A DNA stretch of 64,000 nt, taken from contig CAVTEQ010000014.1 in NCBI GenBank assembly GCA_963733935.1, forward strand, positions 868,001 to 932,000. Reading direction: 5' to 3'. Origin of the DNA: JAHFUA01 sp963733935. GTDB taxonomy: Bacteria; Acidobacteriota; Terriglobia; Terriglobales; Acidobacteriaceae. Below the pieces are notes generated by a model. That model was not told where the DNA came from and ran no database searches. It saw only the letters and a list, made by a program, of their open reading frames with translations. Both the position numbers and the translations under genes were made by a program. Shown piece by piece: positions 1-9,543 of the stretch (the first letter of the stretch is position 1; each line of letters starts with the position of its first letter).

Positions 1-114
1 CTGCCGCGAGAACTATGCAAAGTGCTGGAAAGCGCACCAGAAAGGGCTGCTGGCGGGCTGGCGGGATTTAATTCCACATGATTTTCCACAAAACGCAGGA
101 AAATCAGGATTAAG

Positions 115-142
115 CAGAAAAGCCGCCCAATCCATGGGCGGC
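115..142 (-). terminator. Rho-independent terminator after the Skp gene
   Basis: A 7-bp GC-only stem (GCCGCCC/GGGCGGC, loop of 7) sits just downstream of the minus-strand Skp/OmpH stop codon. Read on the minus strand it is followed by TTTTCTGCTT, the U-rich tail expected of an intrinsic terminator. It would end the bamA-skp transcript. Confidence 0.7.
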
Positions 143-167
143 CCTCCGCTTCATTCGGGAACGCAGA

Positions 168-929
168 CTACTGCGGCTTGGCAGGGGTCGCGGGCGGAGG
201 AGTGGTGATTGCCGGCTTGCGAGCGGGAGCGGTCGCGGGCCTGGGAATCGTGGTTCCGCTGCTCGGCCGGCTGGTGCTGGAACTGGCCGGAGGAGCCGCT
301 ACTCCCGACTGAGCGTTGTAGAGGTCCACCACCGCCTTAGTGACGTCGGCGTTGGCGCCAAACCACAGCACTTGCCCCTGCGGCCAGGGCTGCGAGACGT
401 CGATCAGCATCGAGAACTGGTTGTCCTTGGCGAACTTGTCGATGAGCGGCGCCATCTTTTGCAGGATGCGTTGCGCGACCTCAGTCTGTTGCTGCTGATA
501 CTCGTTCTGGGCGTCCTCGGACTCGCGCTGCATGGCCTTCTGTTTGGTTTCCAGGCTGCGGACCAGGCTGGTGCGCGCATCGTCGTTCATTTTCGGGCCC
601 TGGCTATCGATCTGCTTCTTCAGGTCTTCGATTTCCTTGTTGAGGTTCTGCAGTTCAGTGCGCTTGGGATCGAACTTCTTGTCCAGCGCTTCCAGGTCGC
701 GCCGGCCCTCATTGGAGGCCACGATGGCTCCCTGAATGTTGATGATGCCGACCTTATTGAGACCTGTGCCCGGCGGAGTGGCCGCGGGAGCGGCAGCGGG
801 CGTAGCCGCGGGAGCAGCGGCCGGGGTAGCCGCGGCCGGAGCCGCCGCCGCCGTGCCGGTTTGCGCCAGCGAAGCCACGGACAAGATCACTGCGAACAAC
901 AAAACTATGGGTGCAAACTTACGTTTCAT
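168..929 (-). CDS. Skp/OmpH-family periplasmic chaperone
   Basis: Skp-like holdase that would carry unfolded outer-membrane proteins across the periplasm to BamA. The 253-residue product has a signal peptide (about residues 1-23), an Ala/Pro/Thr-rich low-complexity linker to about residue 55, then the OmpH core starting at KVGIINIQGAIV. A long charged Glu/Lys/Gln helical region (about 85-160) matches the Skp coiled-coil tentacles. A second Pro/Ser/Thr-rich tail follows from about residue 210. The low-complexity ends make it longer than E. coli Skp (about 160 residues). It lies directly downstream of bamA on the same strand with a terminator after it, so the two are probably co-transcribed. 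Family assignment is firm; the tails look lineage-specific. Confidence 0.88.
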   Translation of the reverse strand: MKRKFAPIVLLFAVILSVASLAQTGTAAAAPAAATPAAAPAATPAAAPAATPPGTGLNKVGIINIQGAIVASNEGRRDLEALDKKFDPKRTELQNLNKEIEDLKKQIDSQGPKMNDDARTSLVRSLETKQKAMQRESEDAQNEYQQQQTEVAQRILQKMAPLIDKFAKDNQFSMLIDVSQPWPQGQVLWFGANADVTKAVVDLYNAQSGVAAPPASSSTSRPSSGTTIPRPATAPARKPAITTPPPATPAKPQ

Positions 930-1178
930 GGGATATCACGAACTCCTTGGGAGAATACCCGCGAGATTCCTCGCAAATGTGATCAGAACACCGCGTTCTC
1001 CGGGCAGACCAGCCCCGGTCAAGAACACGCTCGCCGAAAGGCGTCTTTTTTCGCGGGAGCGGATTCCAGCATTATAGGGTTCGATCCGCGCCAGCGTCAA
1101 CTTGAGGCGCTTAGCGAGTGAGCAAGGCGCCAAGCGGCGAGCGGAATGCCGCTCAGTTCAATCGGATCGCCTTTCCTT

Positions 1179-4067
1179 TTAAAACGTGGTGCTTACGGTG
1201 AAGCGGAAGGTCTTGCGCGGTTCCTTCAGCAGGTAGTTGGGGAAGTCGCCTTTCAGCGTTTGCTGATACGTGAAGTCCCCCGCGGCTCCGGGCGGGAACA
1301 TGCTACGCGTAACCAGGCAGGAGGTACTCGACCCCAGGTTGCAGGTCGAGGTGGTGGTGTCGAGGATGAGGGGGTTGTAAGCCCAGTAGACCCGGAAGGG
1401 GGCATTGATAACCGGCATCATCACCTGCACCTCAAGCCCCGTGGACATGCGCGGAACGTAGTTCGTACCAGGAACCATCTGCAACTGCTGTTTGAAGATG
1501 GTTCCCGGCGGCAGCGCGGTGGGGATGCAGGTTAGAGTGGGGTCCAGCAGAGCGCAGCCGAAGGTGGTGTTATTCAGTTGATTCAGAGAGACATCCGAAA
1601 TGCGCAGTTGCGAGCTCCGCGCCGAGAAGTTCATGCCGAAATCCACGAAGGGCGCCAGGTTGACCGGCCCGATCAGCGGGATGCGGTATTCCAGGTTGGA
1701 AACGAAGCTGGTGTCGCCTCCCGGGAATACGATGCTTTGGATAGGGATGGGAACGCACCAGTTCGTGCAGCTCGGGAGCGACCCCTGGCGCGGATTGGCG
1801 GGATTCGGCGGCACCAGCGTGCCATCCGGATTGGTGAGAGTCACCAGGCCAGTGGTCGCGATGAAAGCTACCGGGGAGACCGAGCGGATGTCGAAACCGC
1901 GCAGATCCTGGTCGCCGCCCATATAAAAGCGTTCGAAGGGCGGCGCCACCAGCCCGCCAAAACCGGTGATGAATGAGCCCTGGACCCGGAACCCCAGCAC
2001 TTGGTGGCCTTCCCGGCTGGGATGCAGCCCCTTCATCTGGGTGAACCGCTTGTATTCCATGATCGGCTTCACCGACTTGACGTTGCCTCCGAGTCCGGAG
2101 AGCTCAGCGCCCAGGAAATAGCTCGACCCTCCGGTTGGCCGGATGGGACTGTTGATGGTGCTATAGGTCAAGCTGGGAACCACCTTGCTGGTGACGATGC
2201 CTTGCAAGGCAGTGGGTCCGGAGAGGCCACGGAACGCCAAGGCCTGGAAATATTCCTGCGATGCTTGGCTGAAGACGGTGAGCGAGGAGCGGTCATAGCC
2301 GTAGGTAATGCCCACACGCTTCAGGGAATGCCGCAGCGGATAGCTGGCCGAGGTGGTGAAGCCGGTGCTCGACTGGGTGAAGTTCTGCAAGGTGTTCAAC
2401 ACACTTTGCGGCAGGTTGAGCGCCTGCCCGGCCAGGATGTTGGCCTGGCGTGCCTGGTTGTAGTTGAACCGACGGGTATATACCGTGAAGCCCAACTGCA
2501 GCGGTCGATCAAACGTATAGGGTTGGGTGAAGCCGAATGTCAGGTTGCGCTCCAGGTTGCCGAGGTTGGCGGAGATCGAAAGCGTTTCCCCCAAGCCCAA
2601 AAAGTTGTTGGTCGAGTAGTTGATGCCGATGAATGACCCCGCCAGTCCGCTGACGCCGCCGGTGAGACCGATCGAGTTCTTTCCCTTTTCCTTGACCTTG
2701 AGCAGGAGATCGACCGTGGCGTCCTGATTGTTCTGGTCGACTTTGGTATCCTGTTCGGGCTTCAGCGGTTCGAAGTACCCCAGTTGATTCAGCCGCAGCA
2801 GGCTGAATTCCCACAGCTTGCTGTCGTAGACGCGGCCTTCCTCCAGCGCCAGCTCCCGGCGGATGACCTTATCGCGGGTGGTGGTATTGCCCTGGAACTC
2901 AATCCGCCGCACCGAGAACTGCTTGCCTTCGTCGAGGTCGAACTTCACGATGACCATTTTGTGTTCTTCGTCAATTTCGGTGTCGGGGACCGGAGTGAAA
3001 TTGATGTAGCCGAGGTGGCCGTACAGGTCGCGCAGGTTCTTGATGCCTTTACGCATCAGTTCCACGTTGAAAACATCCCCATCCTTCATGGGGATAGCCC
3101 GCCGCAGAATCTCGGTTTGGGTAACAGCCTTGTTTCCACTGAATTTCACTTCTTTCAGGCGGTAGCGGTCGCCTTCCTCGATGGGCATGGTGATGTCCAC
3201 TTCCTTGCCGCCGCCCTTCATGATAAACGGCAAGTGAAAGCCCTTGCTGTCGCGGATGCTGGTCTTGGGGTCCTGCACAATTGCCTTGAAGTAGCCCTTC
3301 TGCTGCAGGGCGTCGCGGACGCGCTCGGCATCTTCGCTCAGCTTGGTGGCGTCATAGGTTCGCGAAAAGATATGTTCCAGAAAGATCGAGTGCGGGATCC
3401 CGATCGGCTTCAGGTTCTTCATGGCCGCCACCAGGTAGCGGCTGTTGACGTTCTTGTTGCCTTCGAACTTGATCCTGCCTACCTTGACCTTGGGACCTTC
3501 CTTAACGACGAACGTTACCCCCACCGCCGCCGGCGGGATCTGCCTTACCTCGGTGCGAATGGTGGCGAACTGGCGGCCGTGTTCCGCCAGCAACTCCTTC
3601 AGCGTGACCTCCGCTTTCTTGATCTTGGTCGGGTCGTACTGATTTTCCACCGTCAGGCCCACCTTGCGTTCCTTGAAGCGGTCGAGCACGTCGCTGGTGC
3701 TCACCGAGTTCAGGCCCAGATAGTTGATCTCGCGGATGGTGGGCTTTTCCTTGACGTAGATGTTGATGATCCAGCCCTTGGGCCCTTGCTCGCGCTCGAA
3801 GCGGATGTCCTCAAAGAAGCCGGCGTTCCACAGGGAGTTGAAGTCGCGCTCCAGGGCGGCCTGGTCGTAAACGTCCCCGGCATGAGTGAAAATCTTGTTG
3901 CGGACGGTTTCCGCGGGAATGCGGCGGTTGCCGAAGATCCGCACTTCCTGGATCAGTTCCTGTTGCGCCCCGAGCCGCGCTGCCGAACCTAGCAACAGGA
4001 TCGCCAGCAGCAGCGGGACAAGCCGGGCGACCCAGGGTCTATGGTCGGCTCGGACGGATGAGGGCAC
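1179..4067 (-). CDS. bamA: Outer-membrane protein assembly factor BamA
   Basis: Central subunit of the BAM complex that folds beta-barrel proteins into the outer membrane. It has 962 residues, somewhat longer than E. coli BamA (about 810). A signal peptide (about 1-34, ending RLGAQ) is followed by five POTRA-like repeats recognisable by recurring phrases such as IQEVRIFGNRRIPAE, IREINYLGLNSVS, VGRIKFEGNKNVN, LKEVKFSGNKAVT and VRRIEFQGNTTTR. The Omp85 barrel begins near residue 470 and contains GGDQDLRGFDIRSVSP, the local form of the conserved RGF loop. The chain ends in Phe, as expected for a BAM substrate signal. Skp follows 249 bp downstream on the same strand, the usual bamA-skp order. Confidence 0.95.
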   Translation of the reverse strand: MPSSVRADHRPWVARLVPLLLAILLLGSAARLGAQQELIQEVRIFGNRRIPAETVRNKIFTHAGDVYDQAALERDFNSLWNAGFFEDIRFEREQGPKGWIINIYVKEKPTIREINYLGLNSVSTSDVLDRFKERKVGLTVENQYDPTKIKKAEVTLKELLAEHGRQFATIRTEVRQIPPAAVGVTFVVKEGPKVKVGRIKFEGNKNVNSRYLVAAMKNLKPIGIPHSIFLEHIFSRTYDATKLSEDAERVRDALQQKGYFKAIVQDPKTSIRDSKGFHLPFIMKGGGKEVDITMPIEEGDRYRLKEVKFSGNKAVTQTEILRRAIPMKDGDVFNVELMRKGIKNLRDLYGHLGYINFTPVPDTEIDEEHKMVIVKFDLDEGKQFSVRRIEFQGNTTTRDKVIRRELALEEGRVYDSKLWEFSLLRLNQLGYFEPLKPEQDTKVDQNNQDATVDLLLKVKEKGKNSIGLTGGVSGLAGSFIGINYSTNNFLGLGETLSISANLGNLERNLTFGFTQPYTFDRPLQLGFTVYTRRFNYNQARQANILAGQALNLPQSVLNTLQNFTQSSTGFTTSASYPLRHSLKRVGITYGYDRSSLTVFSQASQEYFQALAFRGLSGPTALQGIVTSKVVPSLTYSTINSPIRPTGGSSYFLGAELSGLGGNVKSVKPIMEYKRFTQMKGLHPSREGHQVLGFRVQGSFITGFGGLVAPPFERFYMGGDQDLRGFDIRSVSPVAFIATTGLVTLTNPDGTLVPPNPANPRQGSLPSCTNWCVPIPIQSIVFPGGDTSFVSNLEYRIPLIGPVNLAPFVDFGMNFSARSSQLRISDVSLNQLNNTTFGCALLDPTLTCIPTALPPGTIFKQQLQMVPGTNYVPRMSTGLEVQVMMPVINAPFRVYWAYNPLILDTTTSTCNLGSSTSCLVTRSMFPPGAAGDFTYQQTLKGDFPNYLLKEPRKTFRFTVSTTF

Positions 4068-4180
4068 CTGAAGGAACGCAGAAATATTCGACCTCAGTCT
4101 GGGAGTCCGGGAAAAAGAGGAATTATACGGTAGCTGAGCGGTGGATATGAAATTGAGTTACGGTCCGCTGCGCTCAGGGG

Positions 4181-4350
4181 CGCTCACGCCCGCTAGACGC
4201 CTCAGGATCAGATCCCTCGCTACGCTCGGGATTTCGGCAGCGGGCTCCCGCTTCGCTCACGCCCGCTAAACGCCTCAGGATCAGATCCCTCGCTACGCTC
4301 GGGATTTCGGCAGCGGGCTCCCGCTTCGCTCACGCCCGCTAAACGCCTCA
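4181..4350. repeat. 73-bp tandem repeat, about 2.3 copies
   Basis: Units begin at 4181, 4254 and 4327 (partial) with an exact 73-bp period and almost no differences (one A/G change near the unit start). Each unit holds the inverted pair GATCCCTCGCTACG/CGGGATTTCGGCAGCGGG and CGCTCACGCCCGCT. The array covers the 3' end of the molybdopterin oxidoreductase gene, whose last residues (about FSGRERSGSPLPKSRA) are encoded by repeat sequence. Confidence 0.9.
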
Positions 4351-6438
4351 ACTTCCACCAGTACCGAGTAGAAAGTCGCGCCGGCGCCCATGTCGTTGAG
4401 CCGGTCCGAGGTGAGGACGTTGATGTTCCAGCCCTGGGGCGAAAGCTTGGCCCAGTCGAGCTGAGCGGCTACCACCCCGAGCGCCACCGAGCCGTTGACC
4501 CGGGCGGTCAGCTCGATTTCCCCGCGCGAATTGAAGACCCGCACCCGGTCTCCGTCGCGGATGCCGCGGGCTTGGGCATCGGCCGTGGTCATCTCCAGCA
4601 CGTGGCGATCTTCCATCTGCTGCAGGCTGGGCTGATTGGTGAAGCTGGTATTGAGGAAGTTGTCGGCCTTGCGGGCCAGCAGCTCCAGCGGATAAGTACG
4701 AGCCTGGGGCGTGGTCCTGGATTCGGTCGGCGGAACGTAGGCCAGGACCGGATCGAGTCCCTGGGCGATCAGGGACTCGGTGTAGAACTCCGCCTTGCCG
4801 GAAGGAGTGGGGAAGCCGCCCTGAGCGAAGGGCAGGAAGGGAGCACCTGTCCCATCGTTGCTCTGTGCCTCTGTGCCTCCGTGGCCAAAGTTCAGACGGA
4901 CGTGGCCGTCACGCTCCAGCCGTTGCCGGTCAATGCCCGCCAGCCAAGTGATGCGCGGGATCGAGCACCGAGTCGATGGCTTCATCCACCGTCGCCCGGA
5001 AGCAATCCTCGGTGAATCCCATCCGCGCGGCCAGGTCGGTGAAGAGCTGGAAATTGGAGCGGCACTCGCCCAGCGGATCGAGGGCCGCCTGCGAGACCTG
5101 AAGGTAGTAGTGTCCGTAGGCCGTCTGCAGTTCTTTGTGCTCGAAGAAAGTGGTGGCCGGCAGGAGCAGATCGGCGTAATCGGTGGTGTCGGTGAGAAAC
5201 TGCTCGTGGACAACCGTGAACAGATCCTCCCGCGCGAAGCCGCGCACCACGCGCTGCTGGTCGGGCGCTATGGCGACCGGATTCGAGTTGTAAACAAAGA
5301 CAGCCTTGACCGGCGGATCGCTGAGAGCGGTGAGTGCCTGCCCGATCTCAACCATGTTGATGGTGCGGGCCGGCCGGCCTAGCGCGGTCTGCATCAGGTC
5401 CGGACGCTCCAGGCGCTCGCGCCGCAGCGGATAAGCGCCGCTGGTCGAGAGCTGCAATCCTCCGCCGACCTCTTTCCAGGAACCGACCAGACAGGGCAGC
5501 ATGGCGATAGCGCGCACCGCCATCCCGCCATTTTCCGAACGCTGCACACCGTAGTTCATGCGGATGGCCGCCGGGCGTGTGGTGGCGTACTCGCGCGCCA
5601 GCCTCGCCACATCGTCGGCAGAAATGCCGGTGATCGCGGCCACGCGCTCCGGCGGGAAAGCGGCGGCTCTCTCTTTGAGCTGGTCGAAGCCGAGCGTGTA
5701 GCGCGCGACGTAGTCGGCATCGTAGAGATTCTCGCGGATGATGACGTGCATCATTCCCAGCGCCAGCGCCACGTCGGTGCCGGGGCGGATGGGGAGATGC
5801 CAGTCGGCGCAGCGGGCGGTGCGCGTCTTGTAAGGATCGATCACCACCAGCTTGGCGCCCTGGCGGCGCGCTTCCTCGATGAACGGCCACAGGTGAACGT
5901 TGTTGCCGTGGATGTTCGCCGCCCAGGCGATGATGTAACGCGACTTGGCGAACTGCTCCGGCTCCGTGCCCAGCTTGCGCCCCAGCACCGAGATCAGGCC
6001 GACTTCTCCGGTATGCGAGCAGATGTTGCGGGCGAGCTGCGACGCGCCCATCCGGTGGAAGAACGCGCGGTCCATGCCGGAGCCGTTCAGCACTCCCAGC
6101 GTGCCGCCGTAGGAGTAAGGCAGGATGGCCTCGCTCCCGAACTCGCGGCTGATCTTGCGGAAGCGCTCGCAGATTTCATCGAGCGCCGCATCCCAGGAGA
6201 TTCGCTCCCAGCGCGCGCCCGGACCTTTTGCGCCCACGCGGCGCGCCGGATAAAGCACGCGATCGGGCGAGTACACCCGTTCGAGATACTTGGCGACTTT
6301 GGCGCACAGGAAACCGCGCGTCACCGGATGGGCGGGATCGCCTTGAATCTTGGTTGCGCGGCCATCCTCGACCGTGATGAGGACACCGCAGGCGTCCGGG
6401 CAATCGTGCGGGCAGGCGGCATGGACGATTTTCTTCAT
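4293..6438 (-). CDS. Molybdopterin oxidoreductase (DMSO reductase superfamily), frameshifted
   Basis: Predicted molybdenum enzyme binding a bis-MGD cofactor and one [4Fe-4S] cluster. The N-terminus carries ACPHDCPDACG and, about 25 residues later, FLCAK, giving the four cluster cysteines. Later segments (NICSHTGEVG, YIIAWAANIHGNN, VVIDPYKTRTA, FVYNSNPVA, DYADLLLPATTFFEH) follow the superfamily order. The C-terminal molybdopterin-dinucleotide-binding domain (YPLELLARKADNFLNTSF, GDRVRVFNSRGEIEL) lies in another frame, so a one-base shift is needed near 4935-4960, making about 714 residues in all. Between the two parts, FGHGGTEAQ is encoded by a palindromic-repeat arm (4857-4890), and the C-terminal tail lies in a 73-bp tandem repeat. 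The substrate cannot be told from sequence. No partner subunit is adjacent. Confidence 0.8.
4857..4890. repeat. Single arm of repeat family A (GGCACAGAG words)
   Basis: CTCTGTGCCTCTGTGCCTCC followed by GTGGCC matches one arm of the longer inverted repeats at 14735, 43584, 44502 and 45833. It lies inside the oxidoreductase gene, close to its frameshift, and encodes FGHGGTEAQS. No second arm is visible. Confidence 0.75.
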
Positions 6439-6600
6439 CTTCGCACCCGATTATATCGTGAGCGTCAAAACCGGTCGCAGGACGCGGAGCGCGCAAAAAC
6501 GGCTATTCCCGGCCGAACCCGCACAGTCACGAATCTAGTTGTGGACTCCGAAGCCAGAGACGACGCGGCTATATCTTTTCCACAGGTCAGAGGCATTCCC

Positions 6601-6780
6601 ATGGCAACGACGCAGGTAATTCTTTACTTCGACACTCCCGCAGACGCGCTGCGCTTCACCCTGGCCGCCAGCTCCGCCCTCGCCGGCGAGAAGAAAGCCA
6701 GCGACCATCCTGACCTGAGCCGCGAGATCAAGCGCGCCACCCGCATCCGCGCCGAAGACGTAACCGTCGCCTCCAAGTAA
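6601..6780 (+). CDS. Small hypothetical protein (59 aa)
   Basis: Short ORF opening MATTQVILYFDTPADALRF and ending VTVASK. It is divergent from the molybdopterin oxidoreductase, about 160 bp from that gene's start codon. The composition looks protein-like: an amphipathic alpha/beta pattern with a charged C-terminal half (SREIKRATRIRAEDV). No domain is recognised. The ATG at 6601 is chosen because the residues upstream in this frame are non-coding in character; the ribosome-binding site is weak. Function unknown. Confidence 0.5.
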   Translation: MATTQVILYFDTPADALRFTLAASSALAGEKKASDHPDLSREIKRATRIRAEDVTVASK

Positions 6781-6829
6781 CTACGCCGTCTGGTCGAAGC
6801 GAACCGGATACTCGTCCGCGAGGGTGCGA

Positions 6830-6869
6830 GGGTGCCCCACATCTGCCCGTATTTGGCAGATGTGGGCTG
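6830..6869. repeat. Palindromic repeat, family D (GGGTGCCCCAC type)
   Basis: GGGTGCCCCACATCTGCC, a short spacer, then GGCAGATGTGGGC form a hairpin. The same GGGTGCCCCAC end recurs at 7642-7744 and 54607-54642. Confidence 0.75.
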
Positions 6870-7046
6870 CGAAACGGCGGATTGCGCTTTGGGCGATAGC
6901 GATGAGCAGATTAGACGCCCTTGGGCGATTGTCCGGGTGCATGGATTCGGACCGCGTCACGGTTCAGCGTGATTCTGGTCACTGTCACCTCTAAGAGTTT
7001 TGCCTATGTTGTTGCTCAACGCTAAATTATTCATCGGACGGTGTCT

Positions 7047-7196
7047 ATGAATCCTCTGGATTACGTGCTGGAAAATCTGAACCGGTCGCGAGAACAGGTA
7101 ATAGCACACCCCGACTGGTTCCAACCCGATTCTCTCGAGCGGATAGACAGAGCGATCGTCCGCACCCAAGAGATAAGAGCTGCCAGGGCGGCTTGA
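7047..7196 (+). CDS. Possible small protein (49 aa)
   Basis: An ATG-started ORF beginning MNPLDYVLENLNRSREQV and ending RTQEIRAARAA. It is helical and charged and ends 36 bp before the SnoaL-like gene on the same strand. The absence of rare residues and its position just upstream of a real gene favour coding, but it is short, unrecognised, and has no clear ribosome-binding site. It could be a leader ORF. Confidence 0.35.
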   Translation: MNPLDYVLENLNRSREQVIAHPDWFQPDSLERIDRAIVRTQEIRAARAA

Positions 7197-7231
7197 GAAT
7201 ATTCGCTCACAAACAACAACTGGAGCCGCCC

Positions 7232-7615
7232 ATGGAAGACGAACAAATACGTGCAGCCCTGAATGCGCACTGGCACGCGTCGGCAGTCGGCGACGCCAAC
7301 GCGGAACACGATATTTACGAGGACGACGCCATTTGTGACTATCCCCAGTCCGGCGAGCGAATCCTCGGGCGGAGCAATTTGCAGGCCTTGCGGAGTCATC
7401 ATCCCGGCAAGCCGTCCGGCTTCGAGGTCAAGCGGATTCTCGGAAACGGTGATCTGTGGATCACGGAATATACCATCACGTACCAGGGGCGACCGGCATA
7501 CACGGTGAGTATTATGGAGTTCCGCAACGGCAAGGTCGTCCACGAAACACAGTATTTCGCGGATCCCTTCGAAGCGCCAGCCTGGCGGAGGCAATGGGTT
7601 CAGCAGATCGCGTAA
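7232..7615 (+). CDS. SnoaL-like / NTF2-fold protein
   Basis: 127-residue protein of the NTF2-like superfamily, an alpha+beta cone fold used by polyketide cyclases, isomerases and many small-ligand binders. Family signs are the N-terminal helix (IRAALNAHWHASAVGD), the acidic segment IYEDDAICDYPQSGERILGR, and the C-terminal strands WITEYTITYQGRPAYTVSIM and VVHETQYFADPF. The ATG at 7232 is preferred over one 39 bp upstream because GGAG precedes it at correct spacing and the fold starts there. The substrate is unknown and no biosynthetic cluster adjoins it. Confidence 0.75.
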   Translation: MEDEQIRAALNAHWHASAVGDANAEHDIYEDDAICDYPQSGERILGRSNLQALRSHHPGKPSGFEVKRILGNGDLWITEYTITYQGRPAYTVSIMEFRNGKVVHETQYFADPFEAPAWRRQWVQQIA

Positions 7616-7641
7616 CGCCACACTGAGGGTGAGGAAATTTG

Positions 7642-7744
7642 CGGGTGCCCCACACCAGCACAGCTTGTGTGGGCAAGGTGTCAACCCACCGCGCGGCGAA
7701 TGAGAATCCCACACGAGCAAAGAACGCTCGTGTGGGGCACCCAC
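7642..7744. repeat. Palindromic repeat, family D, composite (about 103 bp)
   Basis: Opens GCGGGTGCCCCACACC and closes GTGTGGGGCACCC, with an internal hairpin ACACGAGCAAAGAACGCTCGTGT. It looks like two hairpins held between terminal inverted repeats. It occupies the gene-free stretch 7616-8022, in which nothing else was recognised apart from the next gene's ribosome-binding site (GGAGGGTGGT). Confidence 0.8.
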
Positions 7745-8022
7745 GGTTTACCTGTGCCACCCGCCGGCACCCGGCCACAGAATCTACAGGCAGCTTTTAC
7801 AACCGCCCTGAACTTTGGGAACTACTTGTGATGCGGCTAATGAATGGGTACGGTCGAAGCATGCAATGACCTGACGCATAAACAGGCCAATGACCTCAGA
7901 CTGAGGGCTGACGGATGTGCTTCATATGTGGCGTTTACGGGTGAGCCTCCCGGATGATCAAGCTGTACGGTCGGGCTACATCGACCTGCGACTGTACCGG
8001 AAGAACAATTTAGGAGGGTGGT

Positions 8023-8970
8023 ATGCACATTGCGCTGCGCGGTGTCGTGCTAGTCGGGCTTCTCTCTTTTGGAAACTCCACTTGGGCACAGAAGGCCGCG
8101 AGCAAAAGCCCTTCGTCGAAGGAGCACAATGTGAAAATGGCACCCACAGCACCAAAAGAAATCAACGCCTGCAAGTACTTAATCGTGAAAGATTTTGACT
8201 CCGATCCGTACGGGATTGCAAAGCAGCTGCGAGCTCAAGCGCGCTCGAATGGATTCACGCTCATTGAAGAGGCGACTGTCCTGACGCCTTCAGAGAGGCT
8301 TAGAAGTTGCGTGATGAATGGAAGCTGGGAAAGATGGGCGAGCGGCATGGGTGGAAATATTGCGATTCGCGTGGAAGATGTTATCGCTGGCGCGCTGATC
8401 GCTGAAGGAGCGACCGAGGGCATTGCGTGGTGGAGTGTGGGGCGCACTGTTCGCATCGCCGTCGGTAAGCTCTATTCCCAATTGGGTTATACGGGCTACA
8501 GCGAAGCCACTTTCAACGAACGCATGCAACGACTGTACCCCGCTAGGCCGAAGTTACCGATCACCGAAGCCCAGATAAGAGCCTCTGAGCCTCGGATTCC
8601 GCTCGAAGGCATTTGGAGCGATTCTGAAAATAAATTCAAGCTTGGCATTGTGAAAGCGCCGGAGGGAAGCACTGCAGAATACGTTGCGGTTGTTCTAGAG
8701 TCAGAGTCCCCAATCTGGCAGCCTGGCGAGATCAAGGCCGAGATTCAGACAACTGCGTCCCGCAGCATTTTCATTTGTGCGTACTTTCTGGACGACAAAA
8801 AACCAGGCAACACAACTGTGACTCTTGAGGACGACTCAGTACTCCGAGGCTCCATTTCCACGCCGACCGGCCCGCTCGAACTGATGCTGGTGCGAGTTTG
8901 GCCGAAGGGCAGGGACGAGCCCGGCAAGGCACCAGAGGAACATCATGTCAAATCCGGTACAGGGCTATAA
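8023..8970 (+). CDS. Hypothetical exported protein (315 aa)
   Basis: An N-terminal signal peptide (about residues 1-23: MHIALRGVVLVGLLSFGNST, cleavage after WAQ) marks export. The mature part begins with a low-complexity Ser/Lys stretch, then two parts: about 45-165, with DFDSDPYGIAKQLRAQARSN, and about 185-305, a beta-rich domain (IPLEGIWSDSENKFKLGIV, EYVAVVLESESPIWQPGEIK). GGAGG lies just before the ATG. The second part resembles domains that read out small-molecule or peptide extracts, but no family is claimed. Function unknown. Confidence 0.7.
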   Translation: MHIALRGVVLVGLLSFGNSTWAQKAASKSPSSKEHNVKMAPTAPKEINACKYLIVKDFDSDPYGIAKQLRAQARSNGFTLIEEATVLTPSERLRSCVMNGSWERWASGMGGNIAIRVEDVIAGALIAEGATEGIAWWSVGRTVRIAVGKLYSQLGYTGYSEATFNERMQRLYPARPKLPITEAQIRASEPRIPLEGIWSDSENKFKLGIVKAPEGSTAEYVAVVLESESPIWQPGEIKAEIQTTASRSIFICAYFLDDKKPGNTTVTLEDDSVLRGSISTPTGPLELMLVRVWPKGRDEPGKAPEEHHVKSGTGL

Positions 8971-9133
8971 CTAGGCCGGTGGTCTGGTCTAGAACTATGC
9001 ACCGTCACATACCTGAGGTGCCCGGTCCTGGCTTCTCTTGCTAGGGCGGGCAGTTATCCACGCCACCCGGACAAAAGAGGCTCAGGTGGGGCGACTTGGA
9101 AAAGCGCAGCATAGTTGGTGCTAAACTACGCGC

Positions 9134-9325
9134 ATGCCAGAAGACAAAATTCTCATCCAACTTAGGCATGCCGCGAAGCAAATTAGCGAAGCCGACGATT
9201 TACTGAAGAAAAATACGGGTAACCCGAGTGTGTCGACTTATGCTGCTGGGCTGGCATTGGCCGCGATTGCTAAAGTGCTGTTGGTTCGCACCGCTGACAA
9301 GTATCAACTTCTGGGCAGCTTGTGA
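9134..9325 (+). CDS. Small hypothetical protein (63 aa)
   Basis: ORF with an amphipathic N-terminal helix (KILIQLRHAAKQISEADDLL) and a hydrophobic segment near residues 37-52 (YAAGLALAAIAKVLLV). It has no recognised family and a weak ribosome-binding site. It may form a pair with the following small ORF, 14 bp away. The surroundings are repeat-rich accessory DNA, so a gene remnant is possible. Confidence 0.35.
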   Translation: MPEDKILIQLRHAAKQISEADDLLKKNTGNPSVSTYAAGLALAAIAKVLLVRTADKYQLLGSL

Positions 9326-9339
9326 TCCACCATTAGCCC

Positions 9340-9534
9340 ATGTGCCCCGGTGGTGGTATAGGCATATCCGGCGTCCCCGACGGTGCCCGCTTTCACACGT
9401 GCAACGTGTGTGGCAAGACTGTACGCGTGATTTGGCCAACGCCCGAAGAGGCAGCACACGACTTCCTGCCGAAGTTGGAAATGCACACTTCCGGGAAAAG
9501 GCCACGGCGCAGACTGGGCGGGCCCACGCGCTGA
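9340..9534 (+). CDS. Small CxxC protein (64 aa)
   Basis: Contains FHTCNVCGKTVRV, a CxxC zinc-knuckle-like half motif, then EEAAHDFLPKLEMHTSG and a basic tail. Only one CxxC pair is visible, so a complete zinc ribbon would require dimerisation or the protein is a fragment. A large reverse-strand ORF overlaps it but looks non-coding. Confidence 0.3.
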   Translation: MCPGGGIGISGVPDGARFHTCNVCGKTVRVIWPTPEEAAHDFLPKLEMHTSGKRPRRRLGGPTR

Positions 9535-9543
9535 GATTATTGG

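Noticed and set aside
2784..3992. 402-codon plus-strand ORF opposite bamA.
   Set aside because: It lies entirely inside bamA on the opposite strand and has no signature. GC-rich codon bias makes such antisense ORFs common.
4181..4350. The 73-bp tandem array as a CRISPR.
   Set aside because: Units are contiguous with no unique spacers and only about two copies.
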